From the NCBI GenBank assembly GCA_020348445.1, contig CP070751.1, positions 4,062,662 to 4,126,661 on the forward strand: a DNA stretch of 64,000 nt, written 5' to 3'. This document shows positions 52,314 through 61,666 of this stretch, one piece after another. Made by a program: the position numbers and the translations under genes. Each line of letters begins with the position of its first letter. Position 1 is the first letter of the stretch. The notes under the pieces are model-generated. The model saw nothing but the letters and a program-made list of their open reading frames with translations. It ran no database searches and had not been told where the DNA came from. This DNA is from Thermoplasmata archaeon. GTDB lineage: Archaea; Thermoplasmatota; Thermoplasmata; GCA-020350865.

Positions 52314-53231
52314 TCACTTTCTTGATCGAAAAGCAGTTAATTCCTTTGTATCTCGCCTTCTCTTTACAATCACAGCCATGAATGCAAGTGCTAAAACCGC
52401 AAATACAGGCTCAAAACCTGGGATGTATATCCCTCTGACTCTAATGAAAATCGGATATTCCTCGAAAACCGATTCATCGGGAGATGAAGTTGAAATCACC
52501 CTAAGCTGTACGGTCTCAACCTTGTCCGTCCAGATGGTCCAATCGTGGGGTAATGTGATAGGGAGACTGAATATCTTGGGTTCCAGTCTCGGTATCGTGG
52601 TTTTTGGCAACAGGGGGATGGTCCAACCTTTGTCAGAAAATTTTTCGAGGTTCACAATCTCCCATCTAATTTCATCTTCGAAGTTGCCGGTGTTCTCCAC
52701 CCTGATACTGAAGACGGCTTGGGTCCCAGGGCCAGTCTCGATCAAGGGCATTTCGGAGAATATTGTAAGCCTCTGGAACTGCGTTACTATGACCTGCCCC
52801 TCTCCAGGTATGCATTGTCCTGATGTTGCACCCTGGTTCCAGGTTCCATCAACCCTGAATTTTATAGGCTGTCTAACTGTTAGAAGGGGCACCGTTACAT
52901 CTAAAACAAATTGCTGTTCAGTATCACCAGCTCCTTGAAATATCATACCTGCTGGTGATAGGGATGCTGCTGCTCCAGGAACAGAGGCACTCAAAGATAC
53001 CATGAGAGGAATCGCTGTGTTGATATTGGTTAAACTCACAGTACCTGTAAATGAAACCACTCCTGTGGAGCCTGGTGAAACATCAACTTCTTTGGTAGCT
53101 GGGGGGTTAATAATGATCTCAACTTGGGTTATAATATCTGCTTCTGCTGGCTCCGGTACGACAAAAAACATCATACTAGGAAGCAACATGAAGATAACTA
53201 GACCTATTCGCAATGCTCTTCTAGAGATCAT
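52314..53231 (-). CDS. Secreted surface protein with PGF-CTERM-like sorting signal
   Basis: From the ATG at 53229-53231 this is 305 residues with a clear signal peptide (ISRRALRIGLVIFMLLPSMMFF..AEAD). The frame is open 42 codons upstream, but the upstream part is polar and would bury the signal. The middle has several beta-sandwich segments. The C-terminus is IPGFEPVFAVLALAFMAVIV followed by KRRR, which closely matches the PGF-CTERM signal of archaeal proteins processed by an archaeosortase and attached to lipid. No archaeosortase gene occurs in this window. It probably pairs with the PKD membrane protein next to it. Confidence 0.8.
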   Translation of the reverse strand: MISRRALRIGLVIFMLLPSMMFFVVPEPAEADIITQVEIIINPPATKEVDVSPGSTGVVSFTGTVSLTNINTAIPLMVSLSASVPGAAASLSPAGMIFQGAGDTEQQFVLDVTVPLLTVRQPIKFRVDGTWNQGATSGQCIPGEGQVIVTQFQRLTIFSEMPLIETGPGTQAVFSIRVENTGNFEDEIRWEIVNLEKFSDKGWTIPLLPKTTIPRLEPKIFSLPITLPHDWTIWTDKVETVQLRVISTSSPDESVFEEYPIFIRVRGIYIPGFEPVFAVLALAFMAVIVKRRRDTKELTAFRSRK

Positions 53232-53535
53232 TTTATGCACCTCAACAGAATGCGGTAAAGTTTTTTTCCCTATATAATTGTTTTTGTTTTTAGAAGGGTG
53301 CTTTCGGGCCGATTTCGGAGGATTTTGGGATATTGCAGTATCATGCATTCCTTTCACCTCATTAAAAGGTTATATCGCCTAAGTATATTAAGGAGTTTGG
53401 TGAAGTTTTTTGACTATTTTATATATATATGTATTGTTTTATTTCGATTATGCCCTGTAAAATCCCGGTTCCACCCCGATAAGGGTCCAATAAAAAACCT
53501 ATTAACTCAATACCGTTATTTCGGTTCGTGGTCTT

Positions 53536-54849
53536 ATGGACTACCCAAAGAAAGTCGCCAAATTGCTTAAAGAATCAGAAATTGAGGTGGGAGACATAAT
53601 TACAATAAGCTCCGAAAAGGGAGTTTACAAGGGTATTTTGATGCCCCATCATGAAGCGAGTTGCGAGGATATATTGACAATAAAACTCGATAATGGCTAC
53701 AATATCGGGATCTCAGTCAATGATGAAAGTAGAATCTTTTTGGTGGAAAGGGCTGCGAAATTAGTTGGAAAAGAAAATAAGTTAGATTTCGATGAGAGCA
53801 AACCACAGATAACTGTTTTGGGCACAGGGGGCACCATAGCTAGTTATATTGATTATAGGACAGGTGCTGTGCATCCAGCATTGAACACCGAGGACTTGGC
53901 CTATTCTGTACCTGAACTGGCTGAAATATGCAACATCAAGGCAAAGGTACTTTTCAGCATGTTCAGCGAGGATTTAACTTTAGAACACTGGCAGAAACTG
54001 GCAAAGGAAGCGGCCTTAGAGCTTAATTCAGGGGCAGAAGGTGTTATCGTGGCACACGGAACAGATACCATGGGATACACTTCCTCTGCACTCTCATTCA
54101 TGCTGAGAAATCTCACGAGTCCTGTGATTCTAATTGGATCGCAGAGGTCCAGTGATAGACCTTCTACCGATTCCAGACTCAATTTGATTTCTGCGGCGCA
54201 ACTTGCAGTTAATTCGGATCTGGGGGAAGTGGTGGTTATGATGCATGGCAATACCTCAGATTCACACGTTGTGATACACCGAGGAACCAAGGTAAGAAAG
54301 ATGCATGCAAGCAGAAGGGGTGCCTTTTGCAGTATCAATGAAAAACCTTTGGGGACAGTAAAAGAAGGAATAATAGAAATATCTGGGTCCTATAGAAAAA
54401 GGGGGAAAGATAGTGTAGAAGTGCTTGAAAAAATGGAAGAAAAAGTTTGTCTTATATACACTTATCCAGGCATAAAAGCCGCCCTAATCGATTATTTGGC
54501 TGAAAAAAATATGGGCATCGTTATAGCTGGAACAGGCCTTGGACACGCGGCTAATCAGATGATTGAGAGCATAAGAAATGCAATATCAAATGGTGTTTAT
54601 GTTGTCATGACCTCCCAATGCTTCTATGGTAGGGTGAACATGAATGTTTATTCCACAGGGAGGGATTTAATGAGGGTGGGAGTGATTTCTGGGGAGGATA
54701 TGCTGCCCGAGACAGCCTTCGTGAAGTTGATGTGGGTTTTGGGCCAAACCCAGGATCCTGAGGAGGTAAAGGCTCTTATCACAACCAATCTAGTGGGCGA
54801 AATCGGGGTAAAAAGGGAGCTTTCTGGCCCCTTTCAAAGCTATGTTTAA
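53536..54849 (+). CDS. gatD: Glutamyl-tRNA(Gln) amidotransferase subunit D
   Basis: A 437-residue subunit. After an N-terminal ~85-residue beta-barrel domain comes an L-asparaginase-like catalytic part, with VLGTGGTIASY near residue 95 and VAHGTDTMGYTSSALSF (His174) further on. With GatE it amidates Glu-tRNA(Gln) to Gln-tRNA(Gln), using glutamine as the ammonia source. GatDE is confined to archaea. gatE, which is often adjacent, is not next to it here; the following genes are the unknown 113-residue protein and the giant receptor. An in-frame start precisely at MDYPKKVAKLL is well supported by the family. Confidence 0.95.
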   Translation: MDYPKKVAKLLKESEIEVGDIITISSEKGVYKGILMPHHEASCEDILTIKLDNGYNIGISVNDESRIFLVERAAKLVGKENKLDFDESKPQITVLGTGGTIASYIDYRTGAVHPALNTEDLAYSVPELAEICNIKAKVLFSMFSEDLTLEHWQKLAKEAALELNSGAEGVIVAHGTDTMGYTSSALSFMLRNLTSPVILIGSQRSSDRPSTDSRLNLISAAQLAVNSDLGEVVVMMHGNTSDSHVVIHRGTKVRKMHASRRGAFCSINEKPLGTVKEGIIEISGSYRKRGKDSVEVLEKMEEKVCLIYTYPGIKAALIDYLAEKNMGIVIAGTGLGHAANQMIESIRNAISNGVYVVMTSQCFYGRVNMNVYSTGRDLMRVGVISGEDMLPETAFVKLMWVLGQTQDPEEVKALITTNLVGEIGVKRELSGPFQSYV

Positions 54850-55121
54850 TTTTTTATTGATGTTCCATGGGGGGATTCTATGCATTATACCTTCATACTC
54901 CGCCAAATTGGTTGGTTAATTGGATTTTAAACATGATATTTCGATATAATTTAAGAAAAATACTTATATCATTTATTTTATAATTACAACCTCCATACCA
55001 TTTGCTTAACATGAAAATTATCGACGAGTCCATTGCAAAAGGATTATATACCTGGATAGGCTTATTAAGGATTAAACCGGCTCAGAACTTACATTTAACC
55101 CCTTCAAACTGGTGATTAGAA

Positions 55122-55463
55122 ATGGTAGAAAACCATGCAGAAAGGAATCAAGAAGATCAGAGGAGTCCTGAAGAAATACTGATGCAATCCAAATACAAAG
55201 CGCACCGCCCTATGACGCCTGTTGAGGCCTCTGATGAGATTATATCGATATTTTGTGAGCTTCATGGAGGTATGGAGGCGGCAATGCCAATGATCGCCTA
55301 CCAATTCAGGAAGGCGAATGTTGATTTTACAAATCCCTCGAAGGAAGGATTGAAGAAGGTGGCCGAGGGGCTCGTCAAGGTAACTGAATTTCTAAAAGGA
55401 AAGTCCATAGCAGAAAAAGAGGAGAAGCGTTTCAATCATGTAATAAAGATGATATCCATTTAA
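55122..55463 (+). CDS. Small soluble protein upstream of the giant receptor, unknown
   Basis: A 113-residue protein without signal or membrane helix, probably all-alpha. It is rich in Glu, Lys and Met, with segments such as RPMTPVEASDEIISIFCELHGGMEAAMPMI and VTEFLKGKSIAEKEEKRF. No family recognised. It ends 13-73 bp before the receptor gene (depending on the receptor start) and is very likely co-transcribed with it, which suggests a partner in the same signalling module. The region 54850-55121 before it contains AT-rich TATA-like stretches (around 54951-54975 and 55045) but no other gene that I can see. Confidence 0.6.
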   Translation: MVENHAERNQEDQRSPEEILMQSKYKAHRPMTPVEASDEIISIFCELHGGMEAAMPMIAYQFRKANVDFTNPSKEGLKKVAEGLVKVTEFLKGKSIAEKEEKRFNHVIKMISI

Positions 55464-55536
55464 GACAGCTTTAGAATTGAATAAAAATAAACCTGATTGT
55501 GGTGAGAATCCAAGCAAACCATCAACAGTGGTATCA

Positions 55537-58500
55537 ATGAGCAGAAAAAAAAAGTTACAGAATCTCGTGGTTTGGACCCTTGTTTTTTCATTATTTATAC
55601 AACTAACCTTGTTTTTTGAAGACTCTCAGATAATGGTTTCTGCTGGCGAGCCCGATATAATTGACAACGGCGACTACACCATGAGTGCAATATGGGATTT
55701 TGATGATATAACTAAATTCAACCTCGATAATCTGACAATGAAACCCGGCTCCGTGGATCTCACATTAGACACATTTTGGTGGAATCAAACAACTTATGAA
55801 GACTTCAGTTCAGGTATTAATATAAGTACCAATTTAACACTCTCAGGGGATATTACTCTGGCAGAGGAGATGAAGGGCGTGAATCTCATTCAAACCGGGG
55901 ATTTCTCTTCGAGTCTGGACTGGGACTTTAAGTCCGGAGCAAACATAACATCCAGTTACAATGGCAAGCGGGAAAACGCAAGACTGAGTTATAGTTATTT
56001 TACTGGACCCAATACAGCATACCTGGTTCCAGTAGTTGGAGAAGATGATGGGATTGCAAGGGGTTGGCAAGGTATAGGCAATTGGATAATAGATGACACA
56101 TCTTCATTCACAAGTGTCGGATTGATTTGGGAGGGCTTGTATTGGGTGAATGAAAGGTCGTTCTTCTACTTCAACTTAAACAGCATACCAAAAAAAGCCA
56201 CAATTGATAATGTTGTATTCTATGCCAGGATCCAGAAAGATTCTGATGATACCGACCACCTCATTGATATAGTTTCTTTAGAACAGGAAAGAGCCGATCA
56301 TGATACCCCCCGCTCTCTTTTTGATGACTGTGGGGATGGTACTATCTATGTAAATGATAGCGACTCGTTAAAGAAAGATGCACCGAATGTATACCATGAA
56401 TGGGATCTAAATGCAGCAAAATCTGATTTGAAGGACAATTTGTTAAATAAAGGCTGGTTTGGAATCGGTATCTACGAGGAAGGGAACAACAGCGATAGGG
56501 CGCTTCTTAAATCAGTGGAAACTGATGTTCCACCTACACCTACACCACCTCAGCTTAATGTTTCTTACACAGTAACAGGTCCAGTTACTTTTGATGACAC
56601 GGCTTACATCAATCAAACGTTTTACAAGCCAAATGTGACCCCCAACACCGCAGAGGCAGTCAATTTGAGTTTCGATTATAATATTGAGAAATTCCAAAAT
56701 TGTACCGCAGAACTTTCTGTGATAATCGATGGTAATACCGTCTGGAACTACCCGATTTTCGATACTACCTCCGAAAAAATATACGTGAATGCCGGCCAGA
56801 TCATGACAGAGGCGAGGAACTATGACATAAGCCTTCAGCTGCATATGGATGTTTTATCGGCAACGAGCGTGGAATGTGTTGCAGAATTCGACAACGTTAC
56901 CATCACAACCCTGGGATATTCCGACTTCGGCACCTATACCTCACAAATTTATGAAACTGGCTCTGAGGTATTCTGGGATGAGATCAGTTGGAATTATTAC
57001 CTTCCAGTTGATACAGACCTTACAATACGAACACGAAGCTCAATGGATAATTCCACATGGAGTGATTGGTCATATGAATATACAAATTCAGATGGAGAAC
57101 AGATCGCGCATAGTATTGGTAAGTTTATCCAGGTTGAGGTCAATCTAAGCACCACGAATTATACGAAGACACCATTTCTTTTTACAATTAACATATCCTA
57201 CTCGAAACACCCCGTTAAAGGAACAATTGAAATGAAGGATGATTTAGTGGAAAATAATGTGCGAGATTGGGGTACCTTCAAGTGGGATGACCAATTAAAT
57301 GGACAGAATATATCCCACGAATATTCTACAGATGGTGGCAACTTTTGGTCTCAAGTTCCTTTTAATGGGGATATGTCCACAGCAGATATTGTTCCCGGAA
57401 AGATCAGGCTACGAGCTCATTTCACAACCGAAGATACAACGAAAACCCCTTCTTTACAGAAGTGGAACTTAACATACAAGGTCAGTGCCTTGGCAAACCT
57501 GTTCGATAAATTGGATCCAGAATGGGGTTATAGAAATGAATGGTACAATTTCTCTGTGAGATATACTGATCCCGATAATGATCCCCCTGCGAGCCTCACA
57601 TTGAATATCACGAACGGGACATCATATGTGGGCAATTGGGATATGCTTCCTTATGAGTTGAATGAAAGTGATTTAGATTATACTGATGGAAAATGGTATT
57701 ATTTCAACAGAACAGGATTTAAAAGAGGGACCAATTATACGTTCCATTTTGCTGCAGAAGATCCCTTCGGCACGTGGACCGAAAGTGAGTCAAGGAATCG
57801 CCCATTGATTTTAAATTCAGAGCCCAAGATATTAACGAGTAACGTTCTTGGTGCAGATGAGGGTGAGCCATATATAGTGGATTATGAAGCAGAGGACCTT
57901 GAGGATCTGGAAAATCTGACCTGGTCATTAGAAACAAATACTTCATCATGGCTTGAAATAGGGCCTGTAAATGGAACTCTTTATGGTACACCTCCAGGCG
58001 GAACCAGGGGCGAGTTTTGGATAAATATCACTGTCTCAGATGGATACGGGGGTTTTGCTAATACCAACTTTACCTTGATTGTGGGGGATAGGATACCACC
58101 TGTTGCAGATGCCGGCAAAGATGGTGTTGCTTACGAAGATGTGCCCTATTTTTTCGACGGAACGAACTCCTCGGACAACTCCGGCGTATTATATTATACC
58201 TGGCTTTTCGAAGAGGATAGCATAGGCTATGAAGGAAAACCCACATATACATTCACCCAAAAGGGTCATTACAAGGTGATTTTAATAGTAAAAGATCCGT
58301 TAAACAACGATGACATGGATTACGTCAACATTACCGTATATAACACACCTCCTACTGCTGTCGCAGGGGGCGATAAAATCGTAGACGAGGGACAAACCGT
58401 GCAATTTGACGGAAGCAATTCAGACGACACCGTATCCGACATCGAGACATTGATATATCTGTGGGACTTTGACAATGACACCATCTTTGATGACGGAGTG

Positions 58501-60384
58501 GGAGAAAATCCGACATATACTTGGTACGATGAAGAGATATTGACGGCAAGCCTTAAGGTTATAGACGATAGTGGCGATTTTGACACAGATAATTTCACAG
58601 TGGAAGTGCAAAATGTCGATCCTTCAGTTAACCTTGAAAAGGAATCCTACACAGTTGAAAAAGGAACTGAGGTAATCCTAATCGCCTACGCCTCTGATCC
58701 TGGATTGGACAGCCTAGAATTTCGATGGGACTGGGAAAATGATGGTACATATGATACAGATTGGTCTTCTGAGTGGGTGGTGAGGCATGCATGGCCTACA
58801 GTCGGTACCTACACACTGAAAGTTCAGGTTAGGGATAATGATGGCGGATTCGGAATTGACACCGCTAGTATGGATATTACAAAACGAAAGGTCCCCCCTG
58901 TTATTAAAAACCTGGGTACAAGAAAGGTTCGTTATGCAACACCATATGAGATCGATCTTACCACTTACATCACAGATGATGACACACCACTTTCGGAGCT
59001 CAATATATCGACAGATGATGAGCAGCATATTTCTGTAAGTGGCCTTAAGATTTATCTTAATTATCCAATAGAAATGGTCAACCAGGTAGCAACTCCGGAG
59101 ATCTTCGTAACAGATGGAACATTCATCGATAGCGAGATCTTGACGGTGGATATCACTACCAATTACCCACCGAGACTAATTGATACGGCAGCTGATGTGG
59201 AATTTTATGAAGATGGTGAACTTACGGATGTTTTCAATCTTAACGATAAATTTGATGATGAGGACGGAGATCCTCTATCTTTCGAAATATTCAGCGACGA
59301 CCCAAATATAATTATTACAATCGATAGCAATGGAATGGTATCATTTAGTGCCAAACGCGATTGGGCAGGAAACGGTACCGTGAGGTTCCTGGCAAGAGAC
59401 CCAAGTGGTGCATTTGCTGAGCTCGGCTTATTTGTAACAGTGGTACCTGTGAACGATCCACCCATGATAATAAACCAATTAGGATTTACTACCTTGGACA
59501 AAGGTGAGAATTGGACCATTAATTTGGCTAAATATTTCTATGATGTTGATAGTGAGGACCTTATTTTCACGTGTAATAAACCTGAAATCATAATCGATCA
59601 ACTGAATTTAACTGCCACATGGGTGCCTGGCACTAAAAAGGAGCTAACGGGGGTTGTTATCACGGCCGATGATGGGGAACATACTGTTTCCCTCGATCCA
59701 ATTGATATTAAGGTGTACGAACCTGAACCCTTTAACTGGTTCCTGGTAATACTGCCCTTTATTTTAGGCCTTCTGGTCTTTGCAGTCTACAGGGAGCTTC
59801 GTTACAGATATAATATAGAAGAGGTTTTCCTTGTGGACAATGCCGGTGTTCTGTTGGTGCATCTCTCAAGAGGCGAGTCCAAGGCTATAGACGCAAAACT
59901 CGTCTCAGGAATGCTTACAGCCGTTCAAGAATTTGTAAAGGACTCTTTTATGGGAAATGAGGATTTAGAGGATATAAAGCTCGACGAAGGAGCCCTTGGC
60001 AAGCTTGAATATGGGGATTTTCAGATAGTAATAGAGAGAGGGGAATTCACATTTCTTTCAGCTGTTATTTCTGGCTATGACAACAAGAGGCTGCGAAAAA
60101 GGATGAAGGATGTGGTTACGAGATTCGAGGCAGAATATTCAGATGTACTGGCTGACTGGGATGGAGATATGGCAAAATTCGAGGGTGGTGAAATCATCGT
60201 AGGGAAGCTGCTGAAGCAACCCTCAGCAGGGGAAGAGATACCAGATGAGACAATAGATGAAGAAGAGGCAGAAACAGGTGAAGATATCAATAATATCGAA
60301 GAGGAGTTACCTCATGATGATTTTGGAGAGGTACCCTCTTATTACGAAGAAACCGATGATGCAAAAAAACCTCCGCCAGGGTAG
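55537..60384 (+). CDS. Giant surface receptor: PKD/cadherin-like ectodomain and cytoplasmic roadblock/longin-like domain
   Basis: From the ATG at 55537 (signal MSRKKKLQNLVVWTLVFSLFI) this is 1615 residues; a TTG at 55477 would add 20. The ectodomain starts with a jelly-roll-like region (DNRLRE-like FFYFNLNSIPKKATI). About three PKD domains follow in the middle (PPVADAGKDGVAYED; PPTAVAGGDKIVDEGQ; PSVNLEKESYTVEK), then two or three cadherin-like domains. A membrane helix lies at about 1399-1421 (NWFLVILPFILGLLVFAVY). The cytoplasmic part has a compact domain of ~125 residues (YNIEEVFLVDNAGVLLVHL..., LVSGMLTAVQEFVKDSF, GKLEYGDFQIVIERGEFTFLSAVISG, VLADWDGD) and then a very acidic tail. The compact domain looks like a roadblock/longin fold, the type that contacts small GTPases, and a Ras-like GTPase is encoded next. 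The fold call is from strand/helix pattern only. Confidence 0.85.
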   Translation: MSRKKKLQNLVVWTLVFSLFIQLTLFFEDSQIMVSAGEPDIIDNGDYTMSAIWDFDDITKFNLDNLTMKPGSVDLTLDTFWWNQTTYEDFSSGINISTNLTLSGDITLAEEMKGVNLIQTGDFSSSLDWDFKSGANITSSYNGKRENARLSYSYFTGPNTAYLVPVVGEDDGIARGWQGIGNWIIDDTSSFTSVGLIWEGLYWVNERSFFYFNLNSIPKKATIDNVVFYARIQKDSDDTDHLIDIVSLEQERADHDTPRSLFDDCGDGTIYVNDSDSLKKDAPNVYHEWDLNAAKSDLKDNLLNKGWFGIGIYEEGNNSDRALLKSVETDVPPTPTPPQLNVSYTVTGPVTFDDTAYINQTFYKPNVTPNTAEAVNLSFDYNIEKFQNCTAELSVIIDGNTVWNYPIFDTTSEKIYVNAGQIMTEARNYDISLQLHMDVLSATSVECVAEFDNVTITTLGYSDFGTYTSQIYETGSEVFWDEISWNYYLPVDTDLTIRTRSSMDNSTWSDWSYEYTNSDGEQIAHSIGKFIQVEVNLSTTNYTKTPFLFTINISYSKHPVKGTIEMKDDLVENNVRDWGTFKWDDQLNGQNISHEYSTDGGNFWSQVPFNGDMSTADIVPGKIRLRAHFTTEDTTKTPSLQKWNLTYKVSALANLFDKLDPEWGYRNEWYNFSVRYTDPDNDPPASLTLNITNGTSYVGNWDMLPYELNESDLDYTDGKWYYFNRTGFKRGTNYTFHFAAEDPFGTWTESESRNRPLILNSEPKILTSNVLGADEGEPYIVDYEAEDLEDLENLTWSLETNTSSWLEIGPVNGTLYGTPPGGTRGEFWINITVSDGYGGFANTNFTLIVGDRIPPVADAGKDGVAYEDVPYFFDGTNSSDNSGVLYYTWLFEEDSIGYEGKPTYTFTQKGHYKVILIVKDPLNNDDMDYVNITVYNTPPTAVAGGDKIVDEGQTVQFDGSNSDDTVSDIETLIYLWDFDNDTIFDDGVGENPTYTWYDEEILTASLKVIDDSGDFDTDNFTVEVQNVDPSVNLEKESYTVEKGTEVILIAYASDPGLDSLEFRWDWENDGTYDTDWSSEWVVRHAWPTVGTYTLKVQVRDNDGGFGIDTASMDITKRKVPPVIKNLGTRKVRYATPYEIDLTTYITDDDTPLSELNISTDDEQHISVSGLKIYLNYPIEMVNQVATPEIFVTDGTFIDSEILTVDITTNYPPRLIDTAADVEFYEDGELTDVFNLNDKFDDEDGDPLSFEIFSDDPNIIITIDSNGMVSFSAKRDWAGNGTVRFLARDPSGAFAELGLFVTVVPVNDPPMIINQLGFTTLDKGENWTINLAKYFYDVDSEDLIFTCNKPEIIIDQLNLTATWVPGTKKELTGVVITADDGEHTVSLDPIDIKVYEPEPFNWFLVILPFILGLLVFAVYRELRYRYNIEEVFLVDNAGVLLVHLSRGESKAIDAKLVSGMLTAVQEFVKDSFMGNEDLEDIKLDEGALGKLEYGDFQIVIERGEFTFLSAVISGYDNKRLRKRMKDVVTRFEAEYSDVLADWDGDMAKFEGGEIIVGKLLKQPSAGEEIPDETIDEEEAETGEDINNIEEELPHDDFGEVPSYYEETDDAKKPPPG

Positions 60385-60416
60385 ATTGCGATGATAAAAA
60401 TAATAGCTACAAAAAT

Positions 60417-60428
60417 GATTTATAATCA
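60417..60428 (+). promoter_or_regulatory. TATA box upstream of the small GTPase gene
   Basis: GATTTATAATCA in the 120-bp gap after the receptor gene predicts a start near 60450. The GTPase/V4R pair can thus be made independently of the very long receptor message. Confidence 0.45.
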
Positions 60429-60504
60429 TACTTCGCTACATCTCAAACTCAAAACACAACTGATATGAACAAGAATTTGATTACGTTTGAATGAGGAACC
60501 ATAA

Positions 60505-61053
60505 ATGGAAAGAAAACGATTTCAGAGAAAGATATGCCTTTTAGGCGATGGTGCTGTTGGGAAGACGAGTTTGATTAGAAAGTATGTCCTCGATAAATTC
60601 GATGATAAGTACCTCCCAACCATAGGAACAAAGGTTTCTAGAAAAGAGGTGGTTATTCCCTTCCAAAAGGAAGAGGTTGTTGTGGATCTGACAATGATAA
60701 TCTGGGATATCGTGGGTCAAAAGGCATATCAAAAGCTGCGTAAGATGTACTATCAAGGTGCAAATGGTGCTTTGGTGGTGTGCGATGTTACGAGAAAGGA
60801 CACACTGGAGAGTATGAGGGAATGGACAGAATCTCTGTTTAAAGAGGCAAGTCCTGTGCCTGTTCTGTTTTTGGCTAATAAATCGGATTTAATACACAAA
60901 GCCGAGTTCAAACCCACTAATCTTGAGACCATTGCGGCCGAATTCAAAGCTCCCTACTTTTACACGAGCGCAAAGAGCGGTGCAAATGTGAACAGAGCCT
61001 TTTTTAGGCTTGGTGAATTGATGATATATCCGGTAATAAGGAGTAAGCGTTGA
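60505..61053 (+). CDS. Ras/Rab-like small GTPase
   Basis: A 182-residue GTPase with all five G motifs: GDGAVGKT (14-21), Thr39 of switch I (LPTIGTK), DIVGQ (68-72, with the catalytic Gln kept), NKSD (125-128) and SAK (155-157). The eukaryote-like Gln72 distinguishes it from MglA-type GTPases, in which this region differs. The C-terminus (VIRSKR) has no Cys, so it is not prenylated like Rab. It is expected to cycle between GTP and GDP forms and to bind a membrane-localised partner. The V4R gene is 18 bp downstream and the receptor gene 120 bp upstream, pointing to a common pathway. Confidence 0.93.
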   Translation: MERKRFQRKICLLGDGAVGKTSLIRKYVLDKFDDKYLPTIGTKVSRKEVVIPFQKEEVVVDLTMIIWDIVGQKAYQKLRKMYYQGANGALVVCDVTRKDTLESMREWTESLFKEASPVPVLFLANKSDLIHKAEFKPTNLETIAAEFKAPYFYTSAKSGANVNRAFFRLGELMIYPVIRSKR

Positions 61054-61071
61054 TGCAAAGGTGAAATCTAA

Positions 61072-61554
61072 ATGGAAGACACAAATTCACAAGGAGATAG
61101 TCAAGTCAATCATCCCGTGGCATTTTTCTTGATGCCAATAGATATATTGAAGGGGGTACACGAGGAGCTATCTGAGATATTGGGTCCTGATGTCGCATCT
61201 AAGGTCATCTACAACTGCGGCGTTCGAAGCGGGAAGAACATCGTAAAAGACATGAACATCAATTTTCCAGATCTAAAAACGCTCTGCACCACACTGCCTG
61301 AGCTGTGGCTTCAGATGGGGATGGGTGTTTTCACAATTGAAAAGTTGGACGAAAAGGATATTGTGCTTAAATGCAAGGAATCAAACGAGGCCATTGCCCT
61401 TGGTTACACAGGAAGGATATCATGCGATCTAACGTCCGGCTATCTTGCGGGTATGATATCCACGATTTTTAATAAAGAATTCACATGTGAAGAAAGGAAA
61501 TGCACATCTAAAGGGGATTCGTTCTGTGTTTTCGAGCTTTTCCTTTCAAAGTGA
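61072..61554 (+). CDS. V4R-domain protein (TRAPP/Bet3-like fold)
   Basis: A 160-residue protein with the V4R pattern: a helical first part (GVRSGKNIVKDM), a strand region, and a terminal GYLAGMISTIFNKEFTCEERKCTSKGDSFCVFEL with three conserved Cys that may hold a metal. V4R domains are structurally related to the Bet3 subunits of TRAPP, which activates Rab GTPases in eukaryotes, and to small-molecule sensing domains in bacteria. It follows the Ras-like GTPase by 18 bp in the same operon. A role as regulator or sensor for that GTPase is an inference from context. Confidence 0.85.
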   Translation: MEDTNSQGDSQVNHPVAFFLMPIDILKGVHEELSEILGPDVASKVIYNCGVRSGKNIVKDMNINFPDLKTLCTTLPELWLQMGMGVFTIEKLDEKDIVLKCKESNEAIALGYTGRISCDLTSGYLAGMISTIFNKEFTCEERKCTSKGDSFCVFELFLSK

Positions 61555-61666
61555 ACATTTTTCCTTCAACAAAAAAGGTTATGAACACGTAATCCGATTA
61601 CCCATCCCAATGGTGAGGATTGCATCCTGTACCGTGAATTGATCCTCTTTTTTCGGGGGGTAGGCT

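Noticed and set aside
52303..52938. Plus-strand 211-residue ORF
   Set aside because: Antisense to the PGF-CTERM surface protein gene, which has a signal peptide, sorting signal and good coding composition.
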